In this document: positions 55,335 through 64,000 of the stretch, piece by piece
How positions within the stretch are numbered: the stretch's first letter is position 1
How the letters are laid out: every line of letters begins with the position of its first letter
NCBI GenBank assembly: GCA_024663395.1
Contig: JANFAH010000112.1
Coordinates: forward strand, 1-64,000
Direction: 5' to 3'
Origin: Pisolithus tinctorius
Taxonomy: Eukaryota > Basidiomycota > Agaricomycetes > Boletales > Pisolithaceae
Length of the DNA stretch: 64,000 bases
Position numbers and translations under genes: made by a program
The notes under the pieces: generated by a model
Seen by the model: only the letters and a program-made list of their open reading frames with translations
Told to the model about the DNA's origin: nothing
The model's database searches: none

Positions 55335-57725
55335 CCCCCCCCCATCTATCTCTTCCCGGCTTCGCAGATCGGCGCCCTCACCCAGCACCTCGTGCTTTGT
55401 AGGCGAGGGGCCCGGCGCGACAACTTCCAATTCCCCGTCATCATCGACATCATAATATGCGAAACGCGCTCCTGTCAGCGCCATTCGCCTGAACGCTTCT
55501 CGGAAGGTGTGATACCCCGAGGGGGTTTCCAAGATGGTGTCGTGCTGACGACGCAGCGTGCGGTCATGATCGAAGAATGCCCTAACCTGCTCTCTGTGGA
55601 TAACCACCCGTTCCCCTTCTTCGCCACCCTCGTCGAAAGTGCGAACTCGGAAGAAGTCGCCGCGGTAACATTCGATATATTTGTTACAGTGTGGGGCTGA
55701 CATGGTTTTAACCTTAGTCCGTGGACGCGACGATTGAGCGTTGAGTGACAACAGCTGTAGCTCCTCAACGATTTCGGCGATGGTGTTTCGAACCGGATCG
55801 ACGCTTCTTCTGTCAGATCGGGGTTGGTACTGCTCCCTGGTTCGCGGTCCGTGGCACGAGTGGCGATGGTTTAAGTGATGCGTGGGGTAAGCAGATATGC
55901 CTCCGCACGTTTGTCTCTGAGGTGGGCCTCTTGACTGATAACAGTGGGGGCAGGTTCGATGTTCGCGCGGAGGTTGGCGTCGGTTTGATCTGTGTCGGGC
56001 AGTGTGGGGGGCAGGACGTGGGGCGTAGCGTGATGAGGGTTTACGGGCCGAGTGAGTAGGTGGTGGATAGCGGTGCCGAGGCTGCAATGGGGTTGCGTCC
56101 CTTTCGTTTGCCTGGCGTCTTGGGTTCGGACATGGGTGGTATTTATGGCTTCCGCATGACTGCGGTGCCAAGTGTCCAACGAACACCTGGGGATCGTCAT
56201 CTGACGATTCCCCGTCACCCGCGTCCCTCAAATTTTCAATCCCTTCGGCCCCGATGGCCTCAAGATAATCGGTTAGTGCCTTCAGATGTGCGATATCCTC
56301 GTATGGTAACCATGTTTGGTCGCCAGCTGTCCACCGTACCTCAAACATAGCGTCGGAGTGGCTTCCGCGATGCCGGAGTATACGCTCCACGGCCCATTTG
56401 CGACTGCTCCCGCCAAACTCTGGGATTTGGTCATCCCGTCTTCCAGGAAATTTCCTGTCATCATTCGGGATGTGAACTCTCAGCAACAAAGAGTGAAACA
56501 CGTCGTGTACGCCTCGTTGTTTCAGATTCGTAGGGAGGTCGATCCTATACAAGTAATTGCCAAAATCTTCCACTATCCGGTAGGGTCCCATGAATTTCAG
56601 GACGAGTTTCCGAGATGTTCCTTTCGGGAGACTAATATTCTTTGTAGACACATATACTAAGTCCCCTTTGATAAACGGGCTGTCACGGCGCTTTTTATTA
56701 GCGCCGATCGTCTGCTTTACTCGTACTTTCATGATCGCATCATGAGCATCCATGATCGTAAGTTTCATTTTGTTGGCGAACGCTCTAACACTTGGATACT
56801 CATCTTTAGTAGGCGCGTCCCAGATCATCTTCCGGGGCATGCGGCCGGTGTTCAGGAAGAAAGGTGCGTATCCTGTCGACTCAGACGTAGCACTGTTGAT
56901 TGCGAATTCAATGGCAGGCAGTCTGGAGACCCAATCTTTTTGATTAGGTCCGACACAGCTACGTAGCATTTGGCCAATCGTGCGGTTGGCACGTTCGGTC
57001 GCCCCGTCCATCTCAGGATGATATGCGCTGGACATCTTCTGCTTGATGCCGATCAGGGCGTTCAGGTGCGTCCAAAATAAACTCGTGAATAATACATCAC
57101 GATCGCTGATTATGGCTCTAGGTAACCCATGATGCTTATATACTTCTGCGAACATCAGTTCTGCGACTTCGCATGCAGTGTAGGTGGTTTTGCTCGGTAC
57201 GAGATGTACCATGGACGTTAGCAGGTCGATGATCACAGTTATCGAGTCGTAGGTACCGTTCCGATCCGTCGATTCGGGGAGTGGGCCCACGAAATCAACA
57301 CCTATCGCTTCCCATGGACGAGAGGGGATGGGTAATGGGTTGAGGAGACCAAACGGCTTGTGTGTCGGGGGCTTACTGCGCTGACATGTTCTGCATGATA
57401 CGCAAAATTCTGTGATGTCTTTTACCATGGTATCCCACCATAGGAACTCCCTTATATACGAGACTGTTTTCTTCGCTCCCAGATGAGCTAGTATTGAGTG
57501 CGCTTGATCAATGACTTCTTCTCGAAGTCGTTTGCCATCTACTTCAATGTCTGGTACGCAGAATACCGTGCGATCTGGTAGCTTCAACTTGATAAAGCCG
57601 TCTGGGGTAACTTCGAAGTTTTTAAACACCTTAGGGTCATTCACGATCTGTTTAAAGAACGGGTCCCAGTCATATTTATTCTTTGCGGCCTCCAATAGTC
57701 CCTCGTTTCCGGGGTACACGGCCAC
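55302..57725 (-). CDS. Retrotransposon integrase with chromodomain and extra C-terminal domain
   Basis: An 807-aa open frame. In order: spacer sequence YDWDPFFKQIVNDPKVFKNF, the HHCC zinc site (AHSILAHLGAKK ... CVSCRTCQ), then the DD-E core. The core has GVDFVGPLPE, IISDRDVLFTS and ATERANRT, so the three acidic residues are present. A GPY/F-type region follows (LKFMGPYRIVEDFGNYLYRI). The chromodomain near residues 470-515 reads WAVERILRHRG...FEVRWTAGDQTWLPYEDI. Beyond it lies about 300 aa not usual for the family. This has a Pro/Arg/His-rich linker, then a compact region CNKYIECYRGDFFRVRTFDE to GARFAYYDVDDDGELEVV. The frame is intact although the element lacks RT and its 5' end. The start ATG is only the first Met in a polyprotein remnant. 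Confidence 0.88.
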   Translation of the reverse strand: MAVYPGNEGLLEAAKNKYDWDPFFKQIVNDPKVFKNFEVTPDGFIKLKLPDRTVFCVPDIEVDGKRLREEVIDQAHSILAHLGAKKTVSYIREFLWWDTMVKDITEFCVSCRTCQRSKPPTHKPFGLLNPLPIPSRPWEAIGVDFVGPLPESTDRNGTYDSITVIIDLLTSMVHLVPSKTTYTACEVAELMFAEVYKHHGLPRAIISDRDVLFTSLFWTHLNALIGIKQKMSSAYHPEMDGATERANRTIGQMLRSCVGPNQKDWVSRLPAIEFAINSATSESTGYAPFFLNTGRMPRKMIWDAPTKDEYPSVRAFANKMKLTIMDAHDAIMKVRVKQTIGANKKRRDSPFIKGDLVYVSTKNISLPKGTSRKLVLKFMGPYRIVEDFGNYLYRIDLPTNLKQRGVHDVFHSLLLRVHIPNDDRKFPGRRDDQIPEFGGSSRKWAVERILRHRGSHSDAMFEVRWTAGDQTWLPYEDIAHLKALTDYLEAIGAEGIENLRDAGDGESSDDDPQVFVGHLAPQSCGSHKYHPCPNPRRQANERDATPLQPRHRYPPPTHSARKPSSRYAPRPAPHTARHRSNRRQPPREHRTCPHCYQSRGPPQRQTCGGISAYPTHHLNHRHSCHGPRTREQYQPRSDRRSVDPVRNTIAEIVEELQLLSLNAQSSRPRTKVKTMSAPHCNKYIECYRGDFFRVRTFDEGGEEGERVVIHREQVRAFFDHDRTLRRQHDTILETPSGYHTFREAFRRMALTGARFAYYDVDDDGELEVVAPGPSPTKHEVLGEGADLRSREEIDGGGRYSTVHRRIP

Positions 57726-57747
57726 TCTTGTGACGCAAACAAACTAA

Positions 57748-57968
57748 GTCTTAGGAATAGGCGGAACTGCGTCATGTGAAACATGAGTTTGACACAGTCC
57801 TGATTAGGTCGGATAGCATTTTCACTACGGTTTGGGTTAGACACAATCTTAAAGACTTTTTTTTTTTTGAAACTGCAGTGGATGCAAATGAAATGCATCT
57901 TGACGTTCGGAAGCAGTGCTTAATGTACTTTTTTTTTGCAAAGTTCAACTCTCACTGTTGTATAGCGA
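57748..57968. other. Junction between Gypsy remnant and transposase-type gene
   Basis: About 220 bp with poly-T runs (57858-57870 and 57930-57938) and no coding signal. The boundary of the two mobile elements must lie here, but I see no clear terminal repeat. Confidence 0.4.
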
Positions 57969-60900
57969 TGACCGAAGAGTTTGCACATCCCAAGTGTAAG
58001 TCCCACCCCTAACTCCGGATCACTTCGGGTTACTACATATAAGCCTCGGCCTCCACGTCGCATCGGCATTTGCCAATGTGTTGACTCCACAAATGACGTA
58101 AACAGTCTGGGCAGCAGGCGTTGGTCGCAACCAGTACAAGTGGTCATGCCTCGCCTGCAAGGGACGACAAGTGGCGAGATGTCCGTTCTGCTCGATGACA
58201 TGAGAAAACCACCCTCCATCAAGAGAATGTTGGCCACCTTCTATCCCCTCATCTTTGCCCTTCGAGTTCTCCACCCCAACCTGACCCGACCTCGCCCCTG
58301 CTTAACCTTTTAGCAGATTTCTCGGAATCAGGATCCCCTCCTCATGGCGTGTCACGGGCGGCTACTCCCTCTAATAACAATGGTAGTATTCAACTTGACT
58401 GGGATGCCATTGACCACGAACAGCTCTATTTACCATCTGCACACGATGAGCAACTAACGACGATGGCCAGCAGCTTGGCTGCATGGTTGGCCGACGGCGA
58501 TGACGCAATCTCCTCTGATGAAGATGTGTCCAACTCCCCCGATGTCGAAGGCGAAGAATATTGTCCAGGTAAGAAGCGATATACGCTTGTCACAGGTTAT
58601 TGAATGCACTGATCCTTCCACAGAGCCGCTTCAGCCAGGTGCGACACGCTCGTCTCAGTGTGCAGGTGATGCTGCACCTGCAAATCCTGCATGGTTCCCA
58701 TGGCCCCGATAAACAGGTACGTCGTTTCATATATAATGAGAGCATCGTTTCACTCAATTGACAGACATGCATACTCGATATTCTATGGCACCTCCCGCGT
58801 TCGTTATTTTCAGATGTGCAACTTCAGGTCATCCTCTGGGGACTTGCAATCCTCGGAGTTGATAATGTTCCCTCCACAAGACGCTCAAAGATATTGACAA
58901 TTCCCTCCAGTCCCAATACAGGATTCCATCGGTCCGTTATCAAGGTGCGCTCGGCCATATCTATTATGTCAACCACCTGCCTTCTATCATCGCACAAGTA
59001 TGTTCATTTTTTAGCTTGCGATTCGTTAACCGGTAACAGTGCACCCTTGCAGGAGATGGCTAACCCGCGTGTCCGCCCACATATCCGCCATTACCCTGAA
59101 GATGCTGGGGGGCGACTCGACCAACCGTGGCAAGCGCGACGAGGTGGCTGTACGAGATTGATCCTACTGTTGCCACACCCATGATTCGCAAAGGCCGTCA
59201 AGATTTTATGTGTTCGAGCTGGCAAAGTTGATGGATGGCACAATGGTCGTTCCCCAGCGCTGGTATACAAAACCCTCTGCATTACTAACTTCTCCTCCCT
59301 TTGAGCTCGAGTATTGGGCTCGCGCATGGCGAGCTCACCCCGTCGTGAGCGGTCACACGCGTGGATATGTTATCCACACATATGATACCATCGAGGTGCC
59401 GGCGAGCAGTCTTCTCCTTTCATTTCCACACCTGCTTCAAACACATCAGGTCGACGGTCAACCTGACCCGTGCAATATCATAGGTGTGTATGGCGCCCAT
59501 CCTTCCCTTCTTTTTGTATCAGACTCAGCGTGCGTTAGGTTTGATAGAGATGAGAGGACACGGTGTCCTCCCATGGACATTGACTGATCCTGTGGTCGGG
59601 AATATATGGCGTGCGCGCGCGCGAAGGGACACCGTGTCCTCAGTTACATGATATGGGCTTTATTGTGACGACACCTCTGGCAATATGTCGAAGAAGTGGA
59701 ACAAACATAACTCGTTTCTCTTCACTGCAGCTGGTCTCCCACGTGCTCTGGTCCACAAGAGAGCAACATCCATTTCCTCGCTACATCTAACATCGCTCCC
59801 CCCTTAGAAATGCTTGATGGTATTGTGGCCCAGCTTGAGTAAGTTTTATTTCAACCCTTCTGACCGTATCAGGCTCTCACCGCATTGTGCTACAGACATG
59901 CACAAATGCATGGCATTTGGGCTTGGGACATAGAAGCAAGGGAGATGGTTCTCATGATCCCTGCCGTCCTGGCGATGCTCGGTGACAATCCGATGCAGAG
60001 CGAACTTGCGTGCCATGTCGGTCTGCAGGGTAAATTTTTTTGTCGCAATTGCTGGGTCCAAGGGGTAGGGGCGGAATCAAGTGAACACCCACAGGTGCCG
60101 CAACCAGATGACGACACTTGTTCCATTGAAACTGCATCACACATGACTGACTCGGACAGGTCCACTCACGGGGGGTGTCACACAACGGCCTGAAAGGCAA
60201 GGGCCGCCGCTCGGAGACAATGCAAGGTCTTGTCGATCGAGCAAGGCGTTTCCTTGGAGTAAGTATACAATTTGTTGGGTTAAGGTATTCTGATGTCTCA
60301 ACATGCTCAAGGCCAAACACACCTCGCACCCGGCAACACACGGTGGAGAAACTCCGTAGCATGTTCCATGAGGTCACCAGCGGCATGGCAAGACACGGTA
60401 TGCGAAAATGAAGACTGACACAGGCATTAAAGATACATACATGGACGTGTTCGTCGAGCGGATCCTCAAGCGTGTCAAAGGCATTCGTGCGGGAACGGAC
60501 GGATTTACCGAGGCTGTCAACGCCATTACGCAAGGCCGTTCAGTGGAAGAATTCATGAGTCCTGTTTGGAGGATCAAAGGTAAGAATCCCCTGTATCGGT
60601 CGCATCGTTTCATCCCTCACTTACTCGACTTCAGGCCTTGATCCCCATCAAGACACCCCTGTGGAAGTCCTGCATGTCATTCTACTCGGATTCGTGAAGT
60701 ATTTCTGGCGTGATGCCATCTCCAGGATGAATGACGATCAAAAAGCAGAGCTCCAGGTTCGATTGGCATCATTCGATACCTCGGGACTCGGCATCCCTCC
60801 ATTGGCAGCCCAAACGTTTGTTCAATATGCTGGGTCTCTCACTGGACGTGATTTCCGTGCCATATGCCAAGCAGCGCCCTTTGTACTCTATGACCTTGTT

Positions 60901-62450
60901 CCGCGTGAGTGCTACGAAGCGTTTCTGGCGCTATCATCTCTTGTCCCCCTCGTTTGGCAACCATGCATCAACAACATCGACAGGCACCTGGTATGTCGTA
61001 CATCGACTTTTTGCTAAGACCAAGCACAACTAATGTACTTTTAGGCCGATTTGCGTGCTGCGATTGACCACTTCCTCAACTGCACGGCCCGCTGGACGCC
61101 ACGATGGTTCAATAAGCCAAAGTTTCACATTCTTCGGCACCTCCCTGACCACATCCAGCGTTTCGGTCCTGCGATCCTATTTGCTACAGAAGGGTTTGAA
61201 TCTTACAATGCCATAATCCGTGACCACAGTATTCACAGCAACAGACAAGCGCCTTCCCGAGACATTGCCCGTGGAATGGCACGATGCAATCGTGTCCGCC
61301 ATCTTTTGTCCAGTGGTAAATTCCATGCTCGAGAACTCACTGAACTCCCCTACAGCAATAATGAGCACGAGTGGCTGGTGCCTGGCTCTGGGGTCAAGTC
61401 ACTGACCAGCCTTGACATCCCAACATTCCGCAACGTCATCGCAGATTACTTCGGGCTCACAGACGATAGAGATCCCCTTGAAGCTGGTGAGTCAATCATG
61501 CTTCTGTGGAATACATGGACTTAGTGATATTGTTTGCATGCCAGGTTCATGTGTGCACGACAAGACACGTCCACGGCCACTTGAGAAGACCATTACGGCG
61601 TTGCGGGTCCCATATGCACTGCCCCGAGTCGAACGTCGTCTTTATCAAGCTTGTCGCTCCATCGTTGCAACAAACGGTGAAACATGCCGCCTTGGAGACT
61701 TTGTCCTCGCACGAGAGCCTCGTGCTGCCGGCCATGAACTCCCCCTCATCGGATCTCTTCATGAAATTCTTCAGATTTGTCACTCACCAGCCCAACAGCG
61801 CAATCAAGCGAACTGGCTATTACTCGAGACGTTCAAAGTGACCGGCTCCGCAGATATCTATCACCTGCCACGCATTCAGCCACTGGGTTGGGTCGTGTTA
61901 CCAGCGACAGTAAGTGGGCTTTTTTTTTGTACGGACTTTGTTCTGATCGCGCTTCATTCCAGGCTGTTATCTGTTGTGTCAATGTCCAGCACAATTGTGC
62001 AGGACACGGATGCACTGGTTCATCTACAGTATCGGTCTACAAAGAACGCGAGAAGACGACGAAGACCGCGAAACGGATTGAGCACTGTGAACCCTTGGAC
62101 CTTATACTGAACACCGCACAGATGCGCAACGCCTGTCATGTGCAACGGTTCCGCACTCCGGTACAACAGTTGGATCGTGATTGGGCAATCCACACCGGCG
62201 CAGCTGCTGAGTTCAATGCACAGAAAATCAAGATGCTGAAAACCTCGCGAGCCAATGCTACAAAACAACCTCCTAGAAGCACGTCCCAGGCAGTACCGAC
62301 ACGCTTTATCAACGTGTTCCATCAGACTGGTAAGTCCATACATCTTCACTGGTCAATCCACACATTTGACTGTGAGATGCAGATTCCTCATGACCATGCG
62401 TTACGCGTGACTCAATATTGCACGGTGAGTGTCAATCAACCTCTCAGAAA
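57969..62450 (+). pseudogene. Agaricomycete CACTA-like transposase-type gene, 5' part decayed
   Basis: Long multi-exon gene of a family repeated in many mushroom genomes. Conserved exons read DILWHLPRSLFSDVQLQVIL, then EMANPRVRPHIRHYPED and GDNPMQSELACHVGLQGKFF followed by CRNCW. Further exons read GLDPHQDTPVEVLHVILLGF, VKYFWRDAI, ARWTPRWFNKPKFHILRHLP and FGPAILFATEGFESYNAIIR. The pattern resembles Tnp2-type CACTA transposases (a Cys pair followed by the PVE-LHV-LLG block). Compared with its own expected reading, I see an extra C near 58708 and a lost A near 58881. There are also two extra G near 59144 and a lost T near 59206. Exons from about 59730 to 62330 look open. Both ends are uncertain. 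It is certainly a mobile-element-like family; transposase activity is inferred. Confidence 0.65.
59554..59641. repeat. 88-bp foldback sequence inside a transposase-gene intron
   Basis: GAGGACACGGTGTCC at 59554-59568 is inverted as GGACACCGTGTCCTC at 59627-59641. Between them lies a GTGCGCGCGCGCGCG alternating tract. The left arm is itself nearly palindromic. The host intron (about 59482-59730) is roughly five times longer than its neighbours, which fits a secondary insertion. No target duplication is obvious. Confidence 0.65.
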
Positions 62451-62582
62451 TTGTTGACAGTGCAATTTTTTTAACAGATGACACTGTTTGGTCGGCCCCA
62501 ATACCTGGACCTCATATAAGACGAGTCGTTCCCCATCTTTTTTTTCTAACCCTCGCAATCAAGTTCTCATACAGATCAGTCC

Positions 62583-64000
62583 ATGTCGCAGCAGCACAAT
62601 CAATATGGCCACTATGTCGCCTTCGAAGATCTGGGAAAAAGCTTCCCAACACCGGAGCTCAGGTCGCATCGGAGCACGACAGGTAAGCTTTGTGTAATCG
62701 GTCGAGATAGAAGATTCAACCCGCATGTCAAGGAACACCACGCCTTTCGCAGGTGACCGCATCACGTGCGACCGACACGTCTCAGGTGACTCCCGATGTC
62801 TTGAACGCGACACGCATGATGACTCCTGACGCATCTCATGCGTCGCCTGGTCTTCCAGGTTCTGATGTGTTGCGTCCAATGTCAAGGGCATCTGACGACA
62901 AGTTCCAAAGCCAGTTTTCATATGGCAGTGGTGTCGGGGATGCTCTGACAACCCCTGCTCACACACACACGTCCTCCGTGTCTGACAATGTTGACAGGGG
63001 AATCGAGCTTCCGGAGGTCAAGCGGCTGAAGCTGTGGGCGCAGAAAGTCGCAACCAAGTTCGAACTCAAGGCATCTCAATTCTTAGAGCTCAGCATGCTC
63101 ATCGATGTAAGTGATGCGTTTGACGATTAATGTTCATACTGATATTTGTCTGTGTGCCCAGGTCGGCAAGACCTTGCAGACTGGTGACCTTCGCCTGCGA
63201 ATCTGGCAGCAGGCGACCAACTACAGGGTGTTAAATGGGATCGAAGAGATCAAGACCGACTCGGCAAATACGAAGAATGCTATGGAGACGGCCACGGCAG
63301 GGCTCCGAAGCGGGTTCCAACTTAATGTTGACCAGACGGTTCGTCATTTACTCATTTCATTATGGTGCATGCTGAATAGCAACACCAGATGCAAATCTTG
63401 ATTGTATGCAAAGATATGCTCATGCAAGCAGGCCGAACCAAGTACAAGACCCTTCATGTCGACGTTGAGGCACGTCCCAGCGCGTGCCGTCTCTTACCAA
63501 CCACTTACATGTATGTACAGGAACGACTCAGATCGCGTGCCGACTTGTTAGGATTTCTGAATGTATTCAACAACCCTGCAAATGAACGCGTGCTTCGTGC
63601 GGCCATCAAAAAGGAGTGCAGTGCCGTTCGAAACAAGTTCCGCACACTGGTGGGTGCTCCATCATGACGAAAACGCATCATGTTTTCTATTGACTGCCTA
63701 CACAGCTTCTGGACAGTACCGGCCAGGAGGAAGGGAAGACGCGCATGACGCTGGAAGAACTTACATGGACGGTACTCAGCAAATACAAACGTGGTGGTGT
63801 AGGTTCAGGTTCGAAGGCCGAGTATCAGCTACACTTTGCCTTCTTGGTACGTCACACCAGATTCTTCTCCCAACCTTTACTGACCGATCGAGCTTGCAGC
63901 GTTATTATGGGAGGGCCCATCAATATGTTGTGGGGAGAACCGTGAGCGATGATAGTGACTTGGAGAGTGGTGGTGAAGGGGCCGCACAAGCAAGTGCCAA
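62583..64000 (+). CDS. Second gene of the transposon-like module (runs off the right edge)
   Basis: I do not know its function. A plausible start is ATG at 62583 (MSQQHNQYGHYVAFEDLGKS). Later exons read VKRLKLWAQKVATKFELKAS, then QFLELSMLID and VGKTLQTGDLRLRIWQQATN. Next come ERLRSRADLLGFLNVFNNPA, IKKECSAVRNKFRTL and GKTRMTLEELTWTVLSKYKR. Short introns separate all of these. The Ser/Asp-rich N-terminal part contains a repeated SHASPG/SDVLRP-type low-complexity stretch. It lies directly downstream of the transposase-type gene in the same orientation. From memory, genes of this type often neighbour that family, so it may be a helper or DNA-binding protein of the element. The splice between 62695 and 62752 could not be made in frame with confidence. 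The 3' end is outside the window. Confidence 0.5.

Larger units (their letters stand above)
54440..57747 (-). mobile_element. Truncated Ty3/Gypsy chromovirus-type LTR retrotransposon
   Basis: The segment contains the integrase and chromodomain part of pol, a downstream open region, a polypurine tract and one LTR. Gag, protease, reverse transcriptase, RNase H and the 5' LTR are absent. The homologous sequence starts abruptly near 57747, next to the transposase-type pseudogene. It is a fungal mobile element with no sign of autonomous ability. Confidence 0.8.

Overview
The window is nuclear DNA of a filamentous basidiomycete, most likely a mushroom-forming Agaricomycete. Nearly every gene is split by 45-60 bp GT-AG introns and genes are packed 50-600 bp apart. 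The window holds fungal markers (Csm1/Pcs1, Ecl1-like, DUF1776), Agaricomycete-type sesquiterpene synthases, basidiomycete G-gamma subunits and an Agaricomycete-type multicopy transposon family. All gene models below were spliced by eye from frame continuity, splice sites and family knowledge. No database search was run.

Layout. 1-6 kb: the 5' part of CTF18 (minus), ATP2 (mitochondrial F1 beta), tRNA-Ser(AGA) and a DUF1776 protein. 6.2-12.3 kb: an accessory island in which a two-gene unit (2H cyclic phosphodiesterase on plus, sesquiterpene synthase on minus) is duplicated. The copies are separated by a large inverted repeat, and one arm of it carries a 53-bp foldback insertion with a target-site duplication. 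Both terpene synthases keep full frames, while the second phosphodiesterase is a pseudogene. 12.9-54 kb: a dense housekeeping block: arrestin-like protein, BRX1, three-KH protein, ADGF-type adenosine deaminase, CSM1/PCS1, asparaginase, eIF2B-beta, GUF1, CWF18, elongin A, ADE4, SAM synthetase, myotubularin, NOC4, mitochondrial thioredoxin, two G-gamma genes around a small coiled-coil gene, TLC-domain protein, metaxin-like protein, VPS54 and an Ecl1-like protein. Functional themes are ribosome assembly (BRX1, NOC4), mitochondria (ATP2, GUF1, TRX, metaxin-like), RNA processing (CWF18, KH), membrane traffic (VPS54, myotubularin), one-carbon/purine/nitrogen metabolism (SAM synthetase, ADE4, ADA, asparaginase) and signalling (G-gamma pair). 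Many neighbours are divergent pairs sharing 100-350 bp. 54.4-64 kb: a repeat-rich end with the 3' half of a Ty3/Gypsy chromovirus (integrase, chromodomain, 3' LTR), then a decayed CACTA-like transposase-type gene and a second gene probably of the same element, running off the window.

No complete novel system stands out. The strongest items are the palindromic duplication island with an in-window empty site for a tiny foldback element, the opposite fates of the two duplicated genes, a divergent pair of G-gamma genes with different CaaX boxes, an ADE4 start codon interrupted by an intron, and probable GC-AG introns in the SAM synthetase and eIF2B-beta genes.
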